A stretch of DNA of 64,000 nucleotides from Polytrichum commune (GCA_950295325.1 OX485808.1:36791180-36855179), one strand, 5' to 3'. Counted from the stretch's first letter, positions 20,740-33,655 are shown. Numbers and translations: made by a program. The notes: a model not told the origin generated them from the letters alone.

Positions 20740-22065
20740 CCACGGCCAATTGGCACTTGTGGGCCCCGCGCCACAAATCGGGCCCCACCCCCCGGAAAAC
20801 CCAATCTCTCCATAGAATCTACCCCGAACGTACATGCTTTCCTCCGTATGCTAGGGTGGGGGGGGTGTGTGTGTGTGAGTGTTGGGGCTAGAGATACGGG
20901 CTAGGGTTTCGGGGTGCTTACGGAAACGCATCCATTGGCAAGGTGAAAACGGAGCAAAAACCTTGTTTTGTGGGTAGTCCGGGAACCACTAATTTAATAC
21001 GAAATGGCATTGAAAATAGCATCGGAGGCTCCAAATTAGTCTGGCGGATTCCCCATGAGAATTAGTCCTTGACCTTGTGGGGGACTTTGTTTTACTAGAG
21101 GGTCGTGGAATCCACGGTGGATGAGTTTACGTAGACCGCGAATCTTTGGCTCGGGGTTCGCAGCGTCCGTGTAAACTCGTTTCGTTGCGAAGATGAAAAC
21201 GGATGGGATTGTATAAAAAACGGATTGGATTCGACGATTTTACTCCAGACCTAAGCATCGAATATGTCATCTTGGTCTAGAGGAGCGGATTGTTTTTAGA
21301 ATATAACCGGTCGCTCGTCTGTAACATAATGCTTATCACAAATAATCATGATTTTGCATCCATTAAGGCGTGATAGTCATCCGTATTCCCCATATTTGTT
21401 AAAAAAATTATATGTTATGATTGATAATTAGCTCGTGTAAGTCGATGAACAACTACTCCCTCGTCACGTCATCTATTCTCCTATTTGTGGTAATCTATTT
21501 GGACCATAAAAGTACACTCATGGACATAAATTAAAGGTATGGATGGAATGCGCGTCGCATGGATAAGAAAACAAAAACAAAAACAAAAACAAACAAAAAA
21601 CATGAGATTTGTTGAAAATGCTCTCCATTTATTGAGCAACTAGTTATGTAAAGTCATTCATCGTAGATGAACGGGTGGCATTTAAAAAAAATGATTATTT
21701 CACTCTAGTTGAATCCTACTAAATTCATTGGGGTCTTTGATGCCATATCTAGAGTTTATCCATTTATGAACAACTCATTCACAAAGAACGTCTTGAACAT
21801 GAAAATGACACCAAAACCTCCAAATCTATTTACAAGAATCAAATCGGAATGAATAAGTGATGAACACGTTGGGAACTTGCTCATTCTAGAGTCGCTTCAT
21901 CGACGAAGGACGAGTCTATATAGAGCCATGAACCCCGAGCCTTCACTCATGCATCTAAGTTTCAAATCAAAGTATTAAGAAGTCCACGAGGGGGGTATGA
22001 TTCCGGCAATCTTCCGAAGTAAGTGGAAGCATTTTGACTTCCCAATTCCTTCCCCATTTGAAAAT
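20740..22065. other. Intergenic DNA, no gene recognised
   Basis: The first 150 bp are GC-rich and continue, across the MULE, the sequence left of the insertion. An AAAAC/CAAAA microsatellite lies at about 21568-21600. Open frames are short and without domains. Confidence 0.5.
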
Positions 22066-22069
22066 TTGA

Positions 22070-22370
22070 AGCAGGCCCGGGCCATCGAGGAGCTTCGAGG
22101 CAATGGAAGCCTCAATCTCATAGGGTCCCGGGTTCAAATTCTTCGAGAGACACATGGCACGCGAAGCCAAAGCCGAAGCCATTCCCTTTGGCCGTACCTA
22201 AGCGTAACCTAGTTGGACCTAACCTACACGAATTGAATCGCTCACTCAATTGCGTGTCTCGCACATTGAGAGAGTCAATTCGGGATCTTCCACGTTGGTG
22301 TTTCTTTCTCCGCTACTCTTGTAGCATGGGTAGGTATACAAAACCAACCCCCCTTTTTTTATCAAATCTA
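22070..22370 (+). mobile_element. Possible tRNA-derived SINE
   Basis: GGGTCCCGGGTTCAAATTC (22123-22141) resembles a tRNA T-arm / RNA polymerase III B box, preceded by a GGCAATGGAAGCC stem-like segment, and the unit ends in a T-rich tract near 22354-22362. This is the layout of plant tRNA-SINEs. The A box is unclear and I see no target duplication. Confidence 0.35.
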
Positions 22371-23192
22371 TAAGGAAGTCCTAAGGGTGACAATCATTGG
22401 AGTGATGAAACCATGAGTGAGTGTTATTCGATGTTCTCATCTAAATACGAGTATGTTTATCCACAACAAACAAAGTTATGGTTTTCAAGATGTTCATGGC
22501 GATTGCATTTGTGACAAAACGATTTGGATTTTGTAGTCTTAGATTTTCTTCAAAAAACAACCTCTATGCTACATAACATCATGTTGTGAGAGGGAACATT
22601 GCATTCATCCATGCTAAATGCACGCCCCCGTATGGGTTTATGATCAATTACTCCCAAATGTGCCTCAATATACTTGTCAAGAGTCCTTGAAGCTCTTTCT
22701 CATTGTCAATTCAATTGCGGAATAAACAACATGCATGCTACATACGATTTAAAGGCATTCTCAATGAATGGAGGAGGGGTATACTTGTATGAAACTATTC
22801 CCTCTTGACAATACGAATATACATTGGGTCTTAGTTGGCAAAAAGTGATTGTTAACCAAGAGTAAAAGGTTGATTCGCAAAAGCTATGTAGTTCCTGTCC
22901 ATGTGGAAATACAACAAATATGTTTGTTTGAACCATGCCACAACACGGTGATGACCTACTAACTAGACTAATTATATGATTTAGTGTGCCATGTTAATTT
23001 GAAGGAGCCTTCATGACTCGTCATGTAGCACCAAGTGTTATACGACACCCTCTCCAATTACCACCAAGTGAATGTAAGACAATATTATGGGTCGATGATG
23101 AACATAATATTTTTCATCTTCATACTGAACTTCCATGGTTGTAAACACACAGTCAATTGTAACACGGATGTTAAATAAGATATTTTGACCAT
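22371..23192. other. Intergenic DNA, no gene recognised
   Basis: AT-rich sequence with short unrelated open frames; nothing recognisable on either strand. Confidence 0.5.
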
Positions 23193-23197
23193 GTGAT

Positions 23198-24753
23198 TGT
23201 GAGCCCAAAATGGTGCCCACATGCGGTGATTAACTCTTCGAAACCAATTTTAGTTTGACTTTGAGGTGTTATGATTATTCACAAAACATAAAAAGAGTGA
23301 AGTGTGGTGTGGATTTAAGTTTAGGCATTAGAATGTGTAGTGTAGTTATTTCAAGGTTCGATTTCAATAAGAGGATGCCTTGATTATGTGAGTAGGGGGT
23401 AAGGTGAAGCAAGGTGAGCTCCGCGGGTTAAATGCCCACTTTTGGATCCACCTTGGTAGTTTAGGAAGAAGGAAGCTTGGTGGATGGGGATTAGTCCCTA
23501 CTTTGGAGGAGAGGGTTAAAGGATTGTGATTGGAGGTGCTAATCCTCTCACCCTATCCTCACCTCTCTCTCCCTCTCTCCCTCTTTGCTACTTAAGGTGT
23601 TTTTTTCTCTCATTTGCCTCTCTCTCCATCAAGCGCTCTCAAGGGAGCAAGCTCTTAAGGGCTTGAGCCACGTGTGTGGGACATTAGTTCTTAGTGAAGT
23701 TAATTAGTTAAGCTCTCTCTCTCAACGCCTCCCAAGTGAGTGAGCTCTTAGAGCTTGAGATTGCCTAGGAGGATTAGGTAGTTGTTAGTGAAGTTAGTGT
23801 GGTAGACTAGTTCATTAGTCAAGGAGAAAAGAAAAAAAAAGAAGGAGAAAAGATTAGAGAACATTTGTATGAGGGGATAAGGTGGTTGTGTTTAGAGGCA
23901 AGCTAAGTTGCTGCTACCGGCTCAGCTGGTTAGACTTGGTTACAGATTTCAGTAAGTTGCTGCTACCAGTTCGCTGGTTAGACTGGCTACAGATTTCAGT
24001 AAGTTGCTGCTACCGGCTCAGCTGGTTAGACTGGCTACAGATAGCTGGTTCGACTTGGCTACAGATTCCAGTAAGTTGCTGCTACCAGATTGCTGGTTCG
24101 ACTTGGTTACAGATTTCAGTAAGTTGCTGCTACCAGTTCGCTGGTTAGACTGGCTACAGATTTCAGTAAGTTGCTGCTACCAGATTGCTGGTTCGACTTG
24201 GCTACAGACTGCAGCTAAGCGGCTTAGTGGCAAATCACCATTAGGAAGTTTAGGGGTTAGCAAGGCTAAACCCAATTAGTGGGTGTTAGCACATTAAAAA
24301 CTAAATCACATTAGGCCATTTTAGTGGTGGCTAAGGAGTTAGGTTCATTTAGGCTAGTTGGTGCCACGTGTGGGTTTGTATGAGTGTGTTTAACCATTGA
24401 GAAAAGTGTTTCTCAACACTTGCACCTCTTGGTCAAAATAACTCACTTGCATTATTAATGGAGAATGTGGAAGATTCCTGCAATGGCAAGAAAAAGGAAG
24501 TGAAGATTAAACGAGCTAGGGGAATGTCCTTAAGGGCATGTGTGGCTAAAGCCGCGGGTTGGACTCTTGAGAAAGCCAACTCTACCACAAGCCAAGAGGC
24601 TAACATTAATAAAGCACAATGAGTGGAAACAAGATGTGTTCTTTTGGACATAAAAATTACTTTGCACATGGTTCAAGGTTGTAAGAGATACATGTGATTC
24701 TCAAAGCCATCACCCGGACTAGGACGCTTAAGGGTGGTGGATTTGGCCTCACA
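23198..24753. mobile_element. Solo LTR (1.56 kb), same family as 15153-16373
   Basis: It starts TGTGAGCCCAAAAT and ends GGCCTCACA between GTGAT direct repeats (23193-23197 and 24754-24758). It shares the start, the AAAAAGAGTGAAG block, the GGCATGTGTGGCTAAAGC block and the ACTAGGACG block with the LTR nested in the MULE, but has a longer middle. CT-rich blocks at 23560-23640 and 23715-23740 and a 50-bp tandem array fill that extra length. It has no internal region. Confidence 0.82.
23900..24215 (+). repeat. ~50-bp tandem array inside the solo LTR
   Basis: Six units contain AGTAAGTTGCTGCTACC, a variable CAGCTGGTT / TTCGCTGGTT and AGACTGGCTACAGATTTC. The array is absent from the related LTR at 15153-16373, so it expanded after the copies diverged or was lost there. 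Confidence 0.88.
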
Positions 24754-24758
24754 GTGAT

Positions 24759-25655
24759 CAACCCTAAACCTCGCAAACTAGATGTACTTCTAGTGTGAAC
24801 CCAATTTTGTTGGATACAAGCATGGACATGTCCCAAAAAAAATCATAAATTACACATGACCCACCAAAACTTCAACATGAGGTCGAATAATGTTGCAATT
24901 CGTATGGGCGATAGGGAAGTATACTTAAATGGTCGTCACAAAAAAAACATCGTGAATTCCTTGAATTAGGGAAAAAGGGCATGAAATCATTTCACCAAAA
25001 TTCAAATACTTGAATTGTGGTATCGCTTCAAAGGGTTGAACTTATTGAAGGCCGCTTTGTATAAAGTTAGGCCTAAGATATCATATATGATGATGTCGGA
25101 TGTGTGTATGATATGTACTTACAATACACGGAGGTGTTTGGCATGCACGGGCTCACATATCATGGCTTGAGAACGCAATTGGTTTGGGACCCCCCATAGC
25201 TGAATTATTCCTATTACCTGCAACCATGGGCCGGATACTTTTCCATTACAAAACCCTTCCAACTTCCATCTCCCATGCATGGAGGCCCATTGTGGGCCTC
25301 ACCATCTCGAGTGGGGATTTGAATGGTTGCGTGATAGTGTTCATAAGTTTGATGTTGGACCGGTATATAGGTGAACACATGGGTATTAATATTAAGTATT
25401 GTTGTTGAAGAACCTATCTGTGGGTATCAAAATGTGGTAACATTTCAATATTGATAAATTTGTGATGAAGTCATGTTTTAAATGACAGGAACTCAACCAG
25501 TTTAAGTTAGTGGGACTAGATTCATGTGGGTCCAACCGCACCACCTAGCTAAGAGAATTAGCTAACTTTCGAGTTAGTGTGGATTAGCTAACCAAAATTA
25601 TAGCTAACTAAAATCATAGTCACATCATTTACCTAGGAGAATTAGCTAATAATGT
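24759..25655. other. Intergenic DNA with TAGCTAA-rich tract
   Basis: No gene is seen. TTAGCTAAC-type words cluster at 25545-25645 and recur at 26265-26380, suggesting one dispersed repeat interrupted by 25656-26260. Confidence 0.4.
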
Positions 25656-25657
25656 GA

Positions 25658-25826
25658 GTTTTTGAACTCAACTACCGTAGAGGGCTCTCTATTCCAACAC
25701 AAATTAATTATTCCCCCCCTCAAATGTTGCCACATGTTGTGCTCACGTTTGCCATGACCCGCTTGTATCCCACATGGAAACGACATTCCGACACTTTAGG
25801 GAGCCCTCTACAGTAACTCACATGCG
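25658..25826. repeat. Small inverted-repeat (MITE-like) element
   Basis: AACTACCGTAGAGGGCTCTC near 25668 pairs, with few mismatches, with GAGCCCTCTACAGTAACTC near 25800-25820, giving a ~165-bp unit with inverted ends. No open frame. Confidence 0.6.
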
Positions 25827-26926
25827 AGCTAACCAATCGCACAACCACACATCCCAATTGCCATTAACCAAAGGCTGATCAATTTAAGAGAGGAGTTGAG
25901 GTTGGCTGACCAAAGTTTTGCTCAACTTGCCCAAGTTTTGAAAATGACACTAATTATGATACATTATATTTATGCTGTCCGCACCATTTTTGTTCCATTA
26001 CGATTAAAATACATTACCATTATGTAATACTAAATATCTAAATTGGAACATTGAACAAATATGATGTTTTTATATTCTTTTATATTCTAAAAATGTATAC
26101 TAATGTGGGATAATGTAAGAAACAACGTGGTCCACCTCGTAGCGGAACGGAGAAGAGATGGGAAAAATGAAAGGCAAACATTCAAGACAAAAACTTGGGC
26201 TACTCATATTTGTTAGCATTAGGGGTATGGATGAGTCAAGATTTCCTCACAAAAACAAGGTCTCGAAAGTTAGCTAACTTCTATTTTCATAACTTTTATT
26301 TAAACCTTGATAAGAATTAGGTGGTATGACCCAGAGAAGGATTAGCTCTCACATAGATTAGCCACCTCATATGTTAGCAAAGTCTCTTAACCATGCAGTG
26401 CGGGCACAATATAACTAATTCGAGTGGTTACTTACTCTAACTAGAACCTTAACTGAGATGTGCGACTAGACCTTATGTCTACTAGTAAACCATTTAAGAT
26501 CTACAATGCCCAAATTCCCGAATTAGCAACCGCCATTTGTAGAAGGCCTAAACCATTCTTAAAAGTTGAGAATGAGTGTCATAAATATTTGAATCGATGC
26601 TCAAGGCTCGAGAATAAGTGACCTACCTGGATTTGTTGGACCCACATAAACACTTCAGAGAAGCTGAATAATCTAATGCAATGTTATGTGATAATTGGTT
26701 TCCAATTTTGGATAAAATTTGAAACGAGCAGTGAGCCATGGTAAACTTCAGGCTACCGTATTATATTATATGCAATATGTTTCATACTTTTATAAGGGCC
26801 GCTTCACACCGTTACCATTTCACTTCAAGCACTCTCATTCATTGGTGGACAAGGTGGAGGCGGTCCAAGTTCGCTTCACACTTATGCTTGAGGGACTAGT
26901 AGAGTTAAGTGAATGCAAAATGGATG
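25827..26926. other. Intergenic DNA, no gene recognised
   Basis: AT-rich; short open frames only. Near 26820-26930 lie partial copies of the CACTTCAAGCACTCTCATT words that make up the following fold-back element. Confidence 0.45.
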
Positions 26927-26928
26927 TT

Positions 26929-28019
26929 AAAGGGCCACTTCACACACGAGGTTGAGAGCCCGTGACTACTACACTTCAAGCACTCTCATTGGTGGAAAAG
27001 GCGGAGCCGGTCCAAGTTCGCTTCACACTACGCTTGAGGGACCAACGGAGTATGTGAATGCAATATGGATGTCAAGTCTACATGGAATCCTACATGGCAT
27101 CGAATGGATCATGTTTCATGGTCACTTGGACTGTTTTCAAAAACCACCTCTTGGAGGTAGGCCTAACACAAAATCGGAAGACCATAGCACTCCGAACGCT
27201 CACAACTGTTGATCTATTCTATTTCATCATGTGTGAGGACCCGCATGAATAGAAATTCATTGAAATAGCATTTGGTTGAGGGCCCGGGTACATGTGACTT
27301 CACACTAAACTTGAGGGTCTGTGACCACACTACATGATTTTGAAGGTGTGTTGGGACGGCCTTTGGACACTTTCTTATGGGTTCTTACAATTTCATGGTC
27401 ACGGCTCTTGGCTCATGTGTAAAGTGGCCCAAAGTCTACATGAATTCCTACATGGCATCAAATGGACAATGTTTCATATTCACTTGGTCGATTTTTACAA
27501 ACCACCTCTTGGAGGTAGGCTTAGGGCCACTTCACACACGAGCCAAGAGCCGTGACCATGAGGGAGCCCAAAAGTAAGTGTTCAAAGGCCGTCCCAACAC
27601 ACCTCCAAAATTATGTAGTGTGGACATGGACCCTCAAGTGTAGTGTGAAGTCATATGTGATTGGGCCCTTAACCAAATTCTATTTCAATGAATTTCTATT
27701 CATGTAGGTTCTCGCACTTGATAAAATAGAATAAATCAATATTTGTGAGCGTTCGGAGTGCCATGGTCTCCCAATTTTGTGCGAGGCCTACCTCCAAGAG
27801 GCGGTTTTTGAAAATAGTCCAAGTGACCATGAAACATGATCCATTTGATGCCATGCACGAATCCATGTTGACTTTACACCCATCTTGCATTCGCATACGC
27901 TGTTCATCTCTCAAGTGTAGTGTGCAACGAACTTGGACCGGCTCCGCCTTTCCCACCAACAAAAGCACTTGAAGTGTACTGGTCATGGGCTCTCAATCTC
28001 TGGTGTGAAGTGGCCCTTA
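26929..28019. mobile_element. Fold-back element with ~450-bp inverted arms
   Basis: The left arm (26929-27380) and right arm (about 27575-28019) are inverted copies, starting AAGGGCCACTTCACAC and ending GTGTGAAGTGGCCCTT. Shared interior words include CCTCTTGGAGGTAGGCC against GGCCTACCTCCAAGAGG, and CCGTCCCAACACACC against GGTGTGTTGGGACGG. The loop (27380-27575) carries another GGGCCACTTCACACACGAG end, so two elements may be nested or one partly duplicated. Open frames on both strands are mirror products of the arms. Flanks look like TTA/TAA but do not match perfectly. Confidence 0.75.
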
Positions 28020-29285
28020 GCAGAAAACCGGGAGACCATGGCACTCCTAACCATCAATTCACTCTATTTTATCACTTGTGAGCACCCCGCATGAATAGAA
28101 ATTCATTGAAATTCCATTCGGTTGGGAGCCCCGTCACATATGACTTCACACCACACATGAGGGCCCGTGACCACCCTAATTCACACGATTTTGAAAAGCG
28201 TCTTGGGACGGCCTTCGGCAACTTTATTCGGGCTCGCACAATCGCACAAAGCTCTTTGGGCTTGTGTGTGTGAGAAGTGGCCCTAAATCCTGGCCCTAAA
28301 TTCTAATTGCCCAAACTCTGTGTGAGCCTTGCTGCTCTGAACCCTGACCCGACGTGAAGTAAGTTACTCTCCCTTGGATCCTTTTGGATTACAAAGCCAG
28401 TACTCTTCCGAGTATGAGCTCGGGCCCCATGACCTGCATGTTTTTGTGTGTCTCGCTCCCTAACCTATGACCCCTCTATGTCGAAATTCTCACTATGTCA
28501 TCTTCACATGCATCCCATCAAACACCATACCATAGAAGAAAGCCCCTTGAACAATGAATATATACTTAACCAAAGCGGGCCTTAATCAGACACTTTTCTC
28601 CAAAACACCCACTTCTCGCAAATCCTCATTAGCACTGAGTCAGAATTAAAAATATAATTAGGATTAATTATATTTGGTAAGCATATTTTCTGAATTAATT
28701 AGAATTAATCAGGATTAATCAAAATTTATTAGACTTAGTTGCATTCAATCACACTTAACTAGTTTGAATGCGTATGAAAACTTTGTGATAGTAGAAGGTA
28801 TTAACTACAAAATATTAAAATATTAAAATATCATTAATTTTAGTTTCATTCTAGAATGACAAAGACCCTTTCAATGGCAAGTCACAAAAATTATAACCTC
28901 AGTGCTCATGAGGATTTTGTTATATTTTTGACTTCCAAGTTAATTACATGCTTTATTGGCGGTTTCACTTTGAAAATGAAATCCAGCCAATTGCTTATTT
29001 ACTCAATGGAAGTGAACATATATATTGGATTTGGGACCTTGAAGAAAGAAAGAAAGAAAAAATACGCCCGTATATTCAATACCAGGGACCTTGAAAATGA
29101 AGTGCACTCAATATGGGATTTGTGGATAAGTGGCCTTCAAGAATGCAAGGACAATAGTTTTTTCGAAGTCGGGCGGGCGCGCAGCAGTTTTCGGTCGGGT
29201 CTAGAAAATCTGACGGGCGGCTGCCCTTGCCCAAATATTCCTCCCCCGAAAAGTTCGTGGGGGAGAACTTAACGTACGCCCAATT
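28020..29285. other. Intergenic DNA with fragments of the fold-back family
   Basis: 28080-28300 repeats the right half of the fold-back element (GAATAGAAATTCATTGAAAT, CCACACATGAGGGCCCGTGACC, then GAAGTGGCCC). The remaining kilobase is AT-rich with ATTAATCAGGATTAATC-like words near 28660-28740. No gene. Confidence 0.45.
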
Positions 29286-29286
29286 T

Positions 29287-29530
29287 TTAGGGGTTGGTGG
29301 CAACCCTAAACTCTACACACCGCCTACATAATGCAAATCTGGAGCAAGAGACCTGCACTTGGACTTTGACCCAAGGCAAGCGTAACTGTTGGTAACTACT
29401 GAGCTTCATCTAATTCGGCTTGGGATCTGGGTCCCATAGTTGACTTATGAGAGTGAGTTTTCATGTGGGTCGCTCGCCCACTAGATTCTAGAAAATCATG
29501 GGTCGGCGATGTTCTCATGTATTTAAGCGC
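29287..29530 (+). repeat. Dispersed repeat family A
   Basis: The block with AACCCTAAACTCTACAC, GGAGCAAGAGACCTGCACTT and GGGATCTGGGTCCCATAG recurs at 47755-48000, in short form at 48095-48190, and at 54105-54240. Its end (CATGTGGGTCGC...CCCACTAGATTC) recurs at 55395-55465 and 55745-55825. Probably an old non-autonomous transposon. Confidence 0.75.
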
Positions 29531-29534
29531 CATT

Positions 29535-30310
29535 TGGCATCTGGAGACTGGAATCCAGTTTTGTCGATGGCGTGCAGTTTACCTCGCCATAGCCACAGTA
29601 TTCTGTCGGCATCACTTAACTTAGTTGCCAGTGTGTCCTCTCGCCATCGCCAAAGTACTTCGTCGGCATTGCTTAGCAGTGAGTGTGATCTCTCGCCATA
29701 GTCAAAGTGCTTTGTCGGCATAACTTAGTAGTAGCCAGTGTGTTCTCTTGCCATAGCCAAAGTTTCCACCCGTCATGTTCAATTCATACACATATATAGT
29801 TGCTTAGGCAGTTCTAGATTGATCTCGAGGTTTGTGTTGTGGCTTACCACGGCTGCACTTCCCTGGAACCCAAGCGTTGTATGATTACTTGAGAAGGGAC
29901 CGCAATTGTGTGAATTAAGTTCCACCCACTGCGATGGGGGCTTGTGGAGCTAAAGAAGATGGCGCTCGATAGCGAGGTAATTATTCTTAGAACTTCAAGC
30001 TTTCGACCAGTGTGTTCTTTCATTCCTTCGCACAGTTTGAAGATGTTTGTCATATTTTGGGTTCAAACGTCTACCCGTTTGGTTTGGTTTATCTAGATGA
30101 GGGTTTGCGATTCTTATTTATGTTCCTCTATTGTGCCGGTCGCTCTTTTTCATCTCAGTATCTTTTGTTGCCAAAGGCCAAGTTCGTAGAAGGTATACAT
30201 CTATCTTATCGGTGTGCAAAGAGATGAGGAAGTTGGAATTTTTGTCTGTCTGTTTATTGCTCCACATGTTGGTGAATTGGACCATTTGCACATCGGTGCG
30301 CTCTGTGTCG

Positions 30311-30349
<39 letters not shown>

Positions 30350-30600
30350 AGATGAAATGGTGGAGTTCGAGAAATAACTGGTTCAAATTGAAGACTACAG
30401 TAAGGCTACCGATCCAATTAGCATATTTTACAGAATATTCCCCAATATTTCTAATGCAATAATTTCTAATAGAGTAATAGAGTTATTTCTAATAAAGGAA
30501 AACCGAAAGGTGTCTACATGTAACCAGTTGGTCTTGTAAACAGTAAGATCTCGACTGATTATGCCTAAAATCCTCCCCGGACACTGAATAGAATCAACAG
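29535..30600 (+). repeat. Start of the duplicated block, copy 1
   Basis: 29535-29790 matches 56597-56800 (ATTTGGCATCTGGAGACTGG onward). 30345-30585 matches 57185-57390 (GTTACAGATGAA...TCGAGAAATAAC onward). Both run in the same order and orientation. The first part holds four ~50-bp units beginning CGCCATAGCCA / CGCCATCGCCA and ending in a TGTCGGCATNACTTA motif. Confidence 0.75.
30312..30347 (+). repeat. GT dinucleotide microsatellite
   Basis: Seventeen or so GT units ending in GTTACAG, which would also serve as a splice acceptor tract. The microsatellite is absent from the matching position in the second copy (57180-57190). Confidence 0.93.
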
Positions 30601-31734
30601 AGAGGGAATGCACAGTAAAAACCATAGTGACTATTCCAATTTTAAGTTGTTGGTTGTCTGTGTGATCTAAACCTGCCCCAACATCCAAAACCTTGGTTTG
30701 AGAACTCAATTGGAACTGCCGAGGTCAAGTTAATTGTGTGCTTTTCACAGCGGAACCTGTAGAGTAGTGCACCAGCTGTGAGGTCTATGGGTAACTTGAC
30801 AGAACACCCACGGTGTTAGCATGTGGGTGAATGCTTTTAGAATTCAACAGTGTCTTCCCCACACTGGAGTTTTTGTGACAAGGTATGTGTCTAAATTCAC
30901 AGGTGTTGTTCAGACTTCACTTTGTTGACGATAGGTCAATCTTGTCACTCTATACTGTGCCATTAAGTCAAAATTGTCGTGGCTGGACTAGTTCGACTTC
31001 AATTACAGAGCTCTGATATCTTGAAGAAACCTTGGGCCCAGTGCTGCTGCGGAGACGCTGTTGCAGGGGTTCAGTCCTCCAAGCTTATTCTTGCAGTACC
31101 AAGATTATTCTGTAGCCAGCTTCCTGGATCCTAGAAAACTTCTTGTTCTTTTGCAGATATTGTGATTTGATTTTTGAATGGGAGCACAAGGAGTGGAGGA
31201 AACATTGAAATTATGTGGTTGTTGCATGTAACCATGCGAACTAGTGATGGGGGAAGCGCCACTTGCACGTGAACTTCATCCCAAACGTGTATAGTTGCAT
31301 AGGGAAAATATATCCCCAAGCAAGATAGTCACTACAACACTTAGATGCTTGAGAAATGGAAGACGGTTGTGTGCACACCTATTCCAAAGAAACAACCTTC
31401 TTCAAGAGGACATTTGCTTCAAAACGTTGCACTTGAGCCTTGTGCCTAGGGAGTACTTCACTTTTGTCATGACGTGGATCCTTTGGTTTTTTGCTTGTGC
31501 CAAGTCTTTTTGGCACGGAGGAGAATACGAGTGCTAACGAATGAAGTTTTGGTAATGGAACCATTGAGGGTTGTATCACGATCACGCCATCCTAAAGTAG
31601 TAGAAATACATACTCGCTCCTCGTTAAGATCAAATTACATGACATCAATTCTTTTGAGCATAACTTAAAGTCTCCTAGTTCTTTGTGTAGGTTAGGAGAT
31701 GCTGCCCAAATGGTGTATTTGGACTTTTTTTTAA
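30601..31734. other. Intergenic DNA, no gene recognised
   Basis: Short open frames on both strands, none with a recognisable domain or repeat partner in this window. Confidence 0.45.
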
Positions 31735-33192
31735 AGTATTCATTTCTTTGCTAGTGAACGAAAACATGGGAAAGCTCATAGGGTACCTCACTTGTGAATC
31801 GAACATGCCTTTCCAAAAAGGGTGAATTTGGTGAGTTGGTGGCTGGCACATAAGTATTGTGGCCCTCTGTTACCACTCATCTAGATCAGACATCTATATT
31901 TACATTGTACATGACAAGGCTAAAGTTTTGAAACAATTGCCAAAAGAATATGTGTTATGCTGAGATTTGAACTATGTGCTCAAAATACAAACACCATTCT
32001 AGGTTGAATTGTGAACAGAATTTGGGAAGGCCTCTTTGATTAGTTAAAGAGGAAAGGAAGCTCGACTTGACTTCCTATTACTGTTTCAATCTCAACTCGG
32101 ATCCTGAAACTTGAGATGACAATCTTCACGATTGACAAATGCTAATTGTTCAAATGACAATCTTCAATATCAGCAAGATGAGACAATGCCCGATATGATA
32201 TAACGACATTTTAAATGGGTTGTGGAGTTGGAAGTGCCTACAGTAGGCTGCATACCTTATGCAAAGAAACAATTCGGAGAATGGGTTAATATATTTTTGT
32301 AAAATTTTGACAGGACTGAAGTAGACATCTCCACTTAGTCCCTAGTCTTCACAAAATGATATTGGATTGAAGACGCTTGAAATTTTATAAAAGAGCTCTC
32401 ACATGTTTGGAAATGTGGGATCTCTTTGTATACAAACTCGATCACTCTATATCACAACGAAGTATTGCTGAATTTGGTTGCCATCCATGGTAATCCTTTT
32501 TGATGTTTTCTTTTTTGCAACGTCTTTTAGGCAGACAAGTCTCAAATAGAAAAGATGGTTGTGAACAAAATTCAAACAAGGTGCTATTAAATACAACCAG
32601 GATTACTTTTGCTTCTCTTAAGGTATTGCATGTTGGGGAAGATTATTTACATAAAATCGTGGCTTTTGATTGACATCAAGTTTGAGTATTGATGGAAGAG
32701 AATATGATCTCAGTAATAAAAGTAGTTGTAAGAGTATTCCATGTTGGACTTCATCAGTAAGGATGATTGACAATGTTGTTAATGTCTTGTAGGGGGAAGT
32801 TGAAAAATTCAGTGCAAAAGTTTTGTTACTCAAGAATCATATATGCTGATTGTCGTTTTTAGTAACAAATGTTCAACACAAATTGGTGAGGTGAGTTTGG
32901 GATTGTATGGAGAGATGTGTTAATCCATTTCATGATTTTGGCTTTGGAGTGTTGATGTCATGATTTTCAATGGAACATTCATGAACTTATTTCTAACCAT
33001 GTCCATTGGAGATTGGTCTTGTTATGAACTGGGATTCTAATGGCACTTTGGTTCATTGTGGATAAAATTTGAAAAAGGGTGGCATGTTTCAAAATTATTT
33101 CTACTTTTCAATTGAATGGAGAACCAAAAACCACTACGCCAAAGTACAGTAGAGTGCATGTGACAATATCAAAGCATGCCAGAAAGCAAGGT
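31735..33192. repeat. 1.45-kb dispersed repeat B, copy 1
   Basis: It begins around GAAAACATGGGAAAGCTCAT and ends around CATGTGACAATATCAAAGC. The same series of blocks in the same order occurs at 34640-36170 and 60955-62270. Copies 1 and 2 flank the Rab/copia segment as direct repeats. I cannot identify a coding origin. Confidence 0.75.
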
Positions 33193-33538
33193 GTGTTTTC
33201 ATAAAGCCACCGGGGGAGGTTCTGTTCACTCCCCTTCCAAATCCGTGGGTGCGGGGGAAGTTGTGTGTTGTGTGTTGGGTTGGAAATAGCGGAGAGAAGG
33301 TCAAGAAGAATCCATGATTGTCTGTGCCATGTTGTAGGATGCTTTGTGATTGTTGTACCATGTGGTGGCGTGGGGTTGGATTCAAGGCGCAGGTGTGGGT
33401 CTTGGTGAGGGGAGGGGTCTAGGTAGACGCCATTTGTGGATCTGTGGTATAGGTGCCATGCGTTTTGGTGAAGAAGGTGTGTGGGAGGTTTGCAATGGGT
33501 TTGTGAAAGTGGGGAGCAATCTTCTGCAAGCAAGAAGA

Positions 33539-33655
33539 ATGCGTGAAGAGATTGGCGCACAAATGGATGATGAGTACGACGGTCTGTTCAAGGTAGTGTT
33601 GATAGGAGACTCCGGAGTTGGGAAGTATGATCTACGCGTAACGAGTTTTGCATGA
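33539..33655 (+). pseudogene. Stranded first exon of a Rab11/RABA-type GTPase
   Basis: Reading from ATG 33539 gives DDEYDGLFKVVLIGDSGVGK, the N-terminus of RAB-A/Rab11 GTPases with the P-loop GDSGVGK. The next residue should be Ser/Asn of the Mg-binding site but is Tyr, and after GKYDLRVTSFA the frame ends; switch regions and the rest of the GTPase are absent. Homology stops where copia sequence on the opposite strand begins. A second copy, more degraded, is at 59824-59940. The upstream ~330 bp is shared by both copies and may be captured 5' flank of the donor gene. Confidence 0.75.

Noticed and set aside
22123-22141. tRNA gene
   Set aside because: A T-arm-like B box is present, but no acceptor stem or anticodon arm can be folded; listed only as a possible SINE.
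26719-27986. Several 70-95 codon frames as genes
   Set aside because: They are mirror translations of the two arms of the fold-back element.
29844-30060. Short first exon (ATGGCGCTCGATAGCGAG then GTAATT) spliced to 30349
   Set aside because: Borders are possible, but the joined frame soon stops and no family is recognised; the segment is also part of a repeated block.
33539-33655. Functional Rab GTPase gene
   Set aside because: Only the first exon to the P-loop exists; the Mg-binding residue is altered and switch regions are missing.
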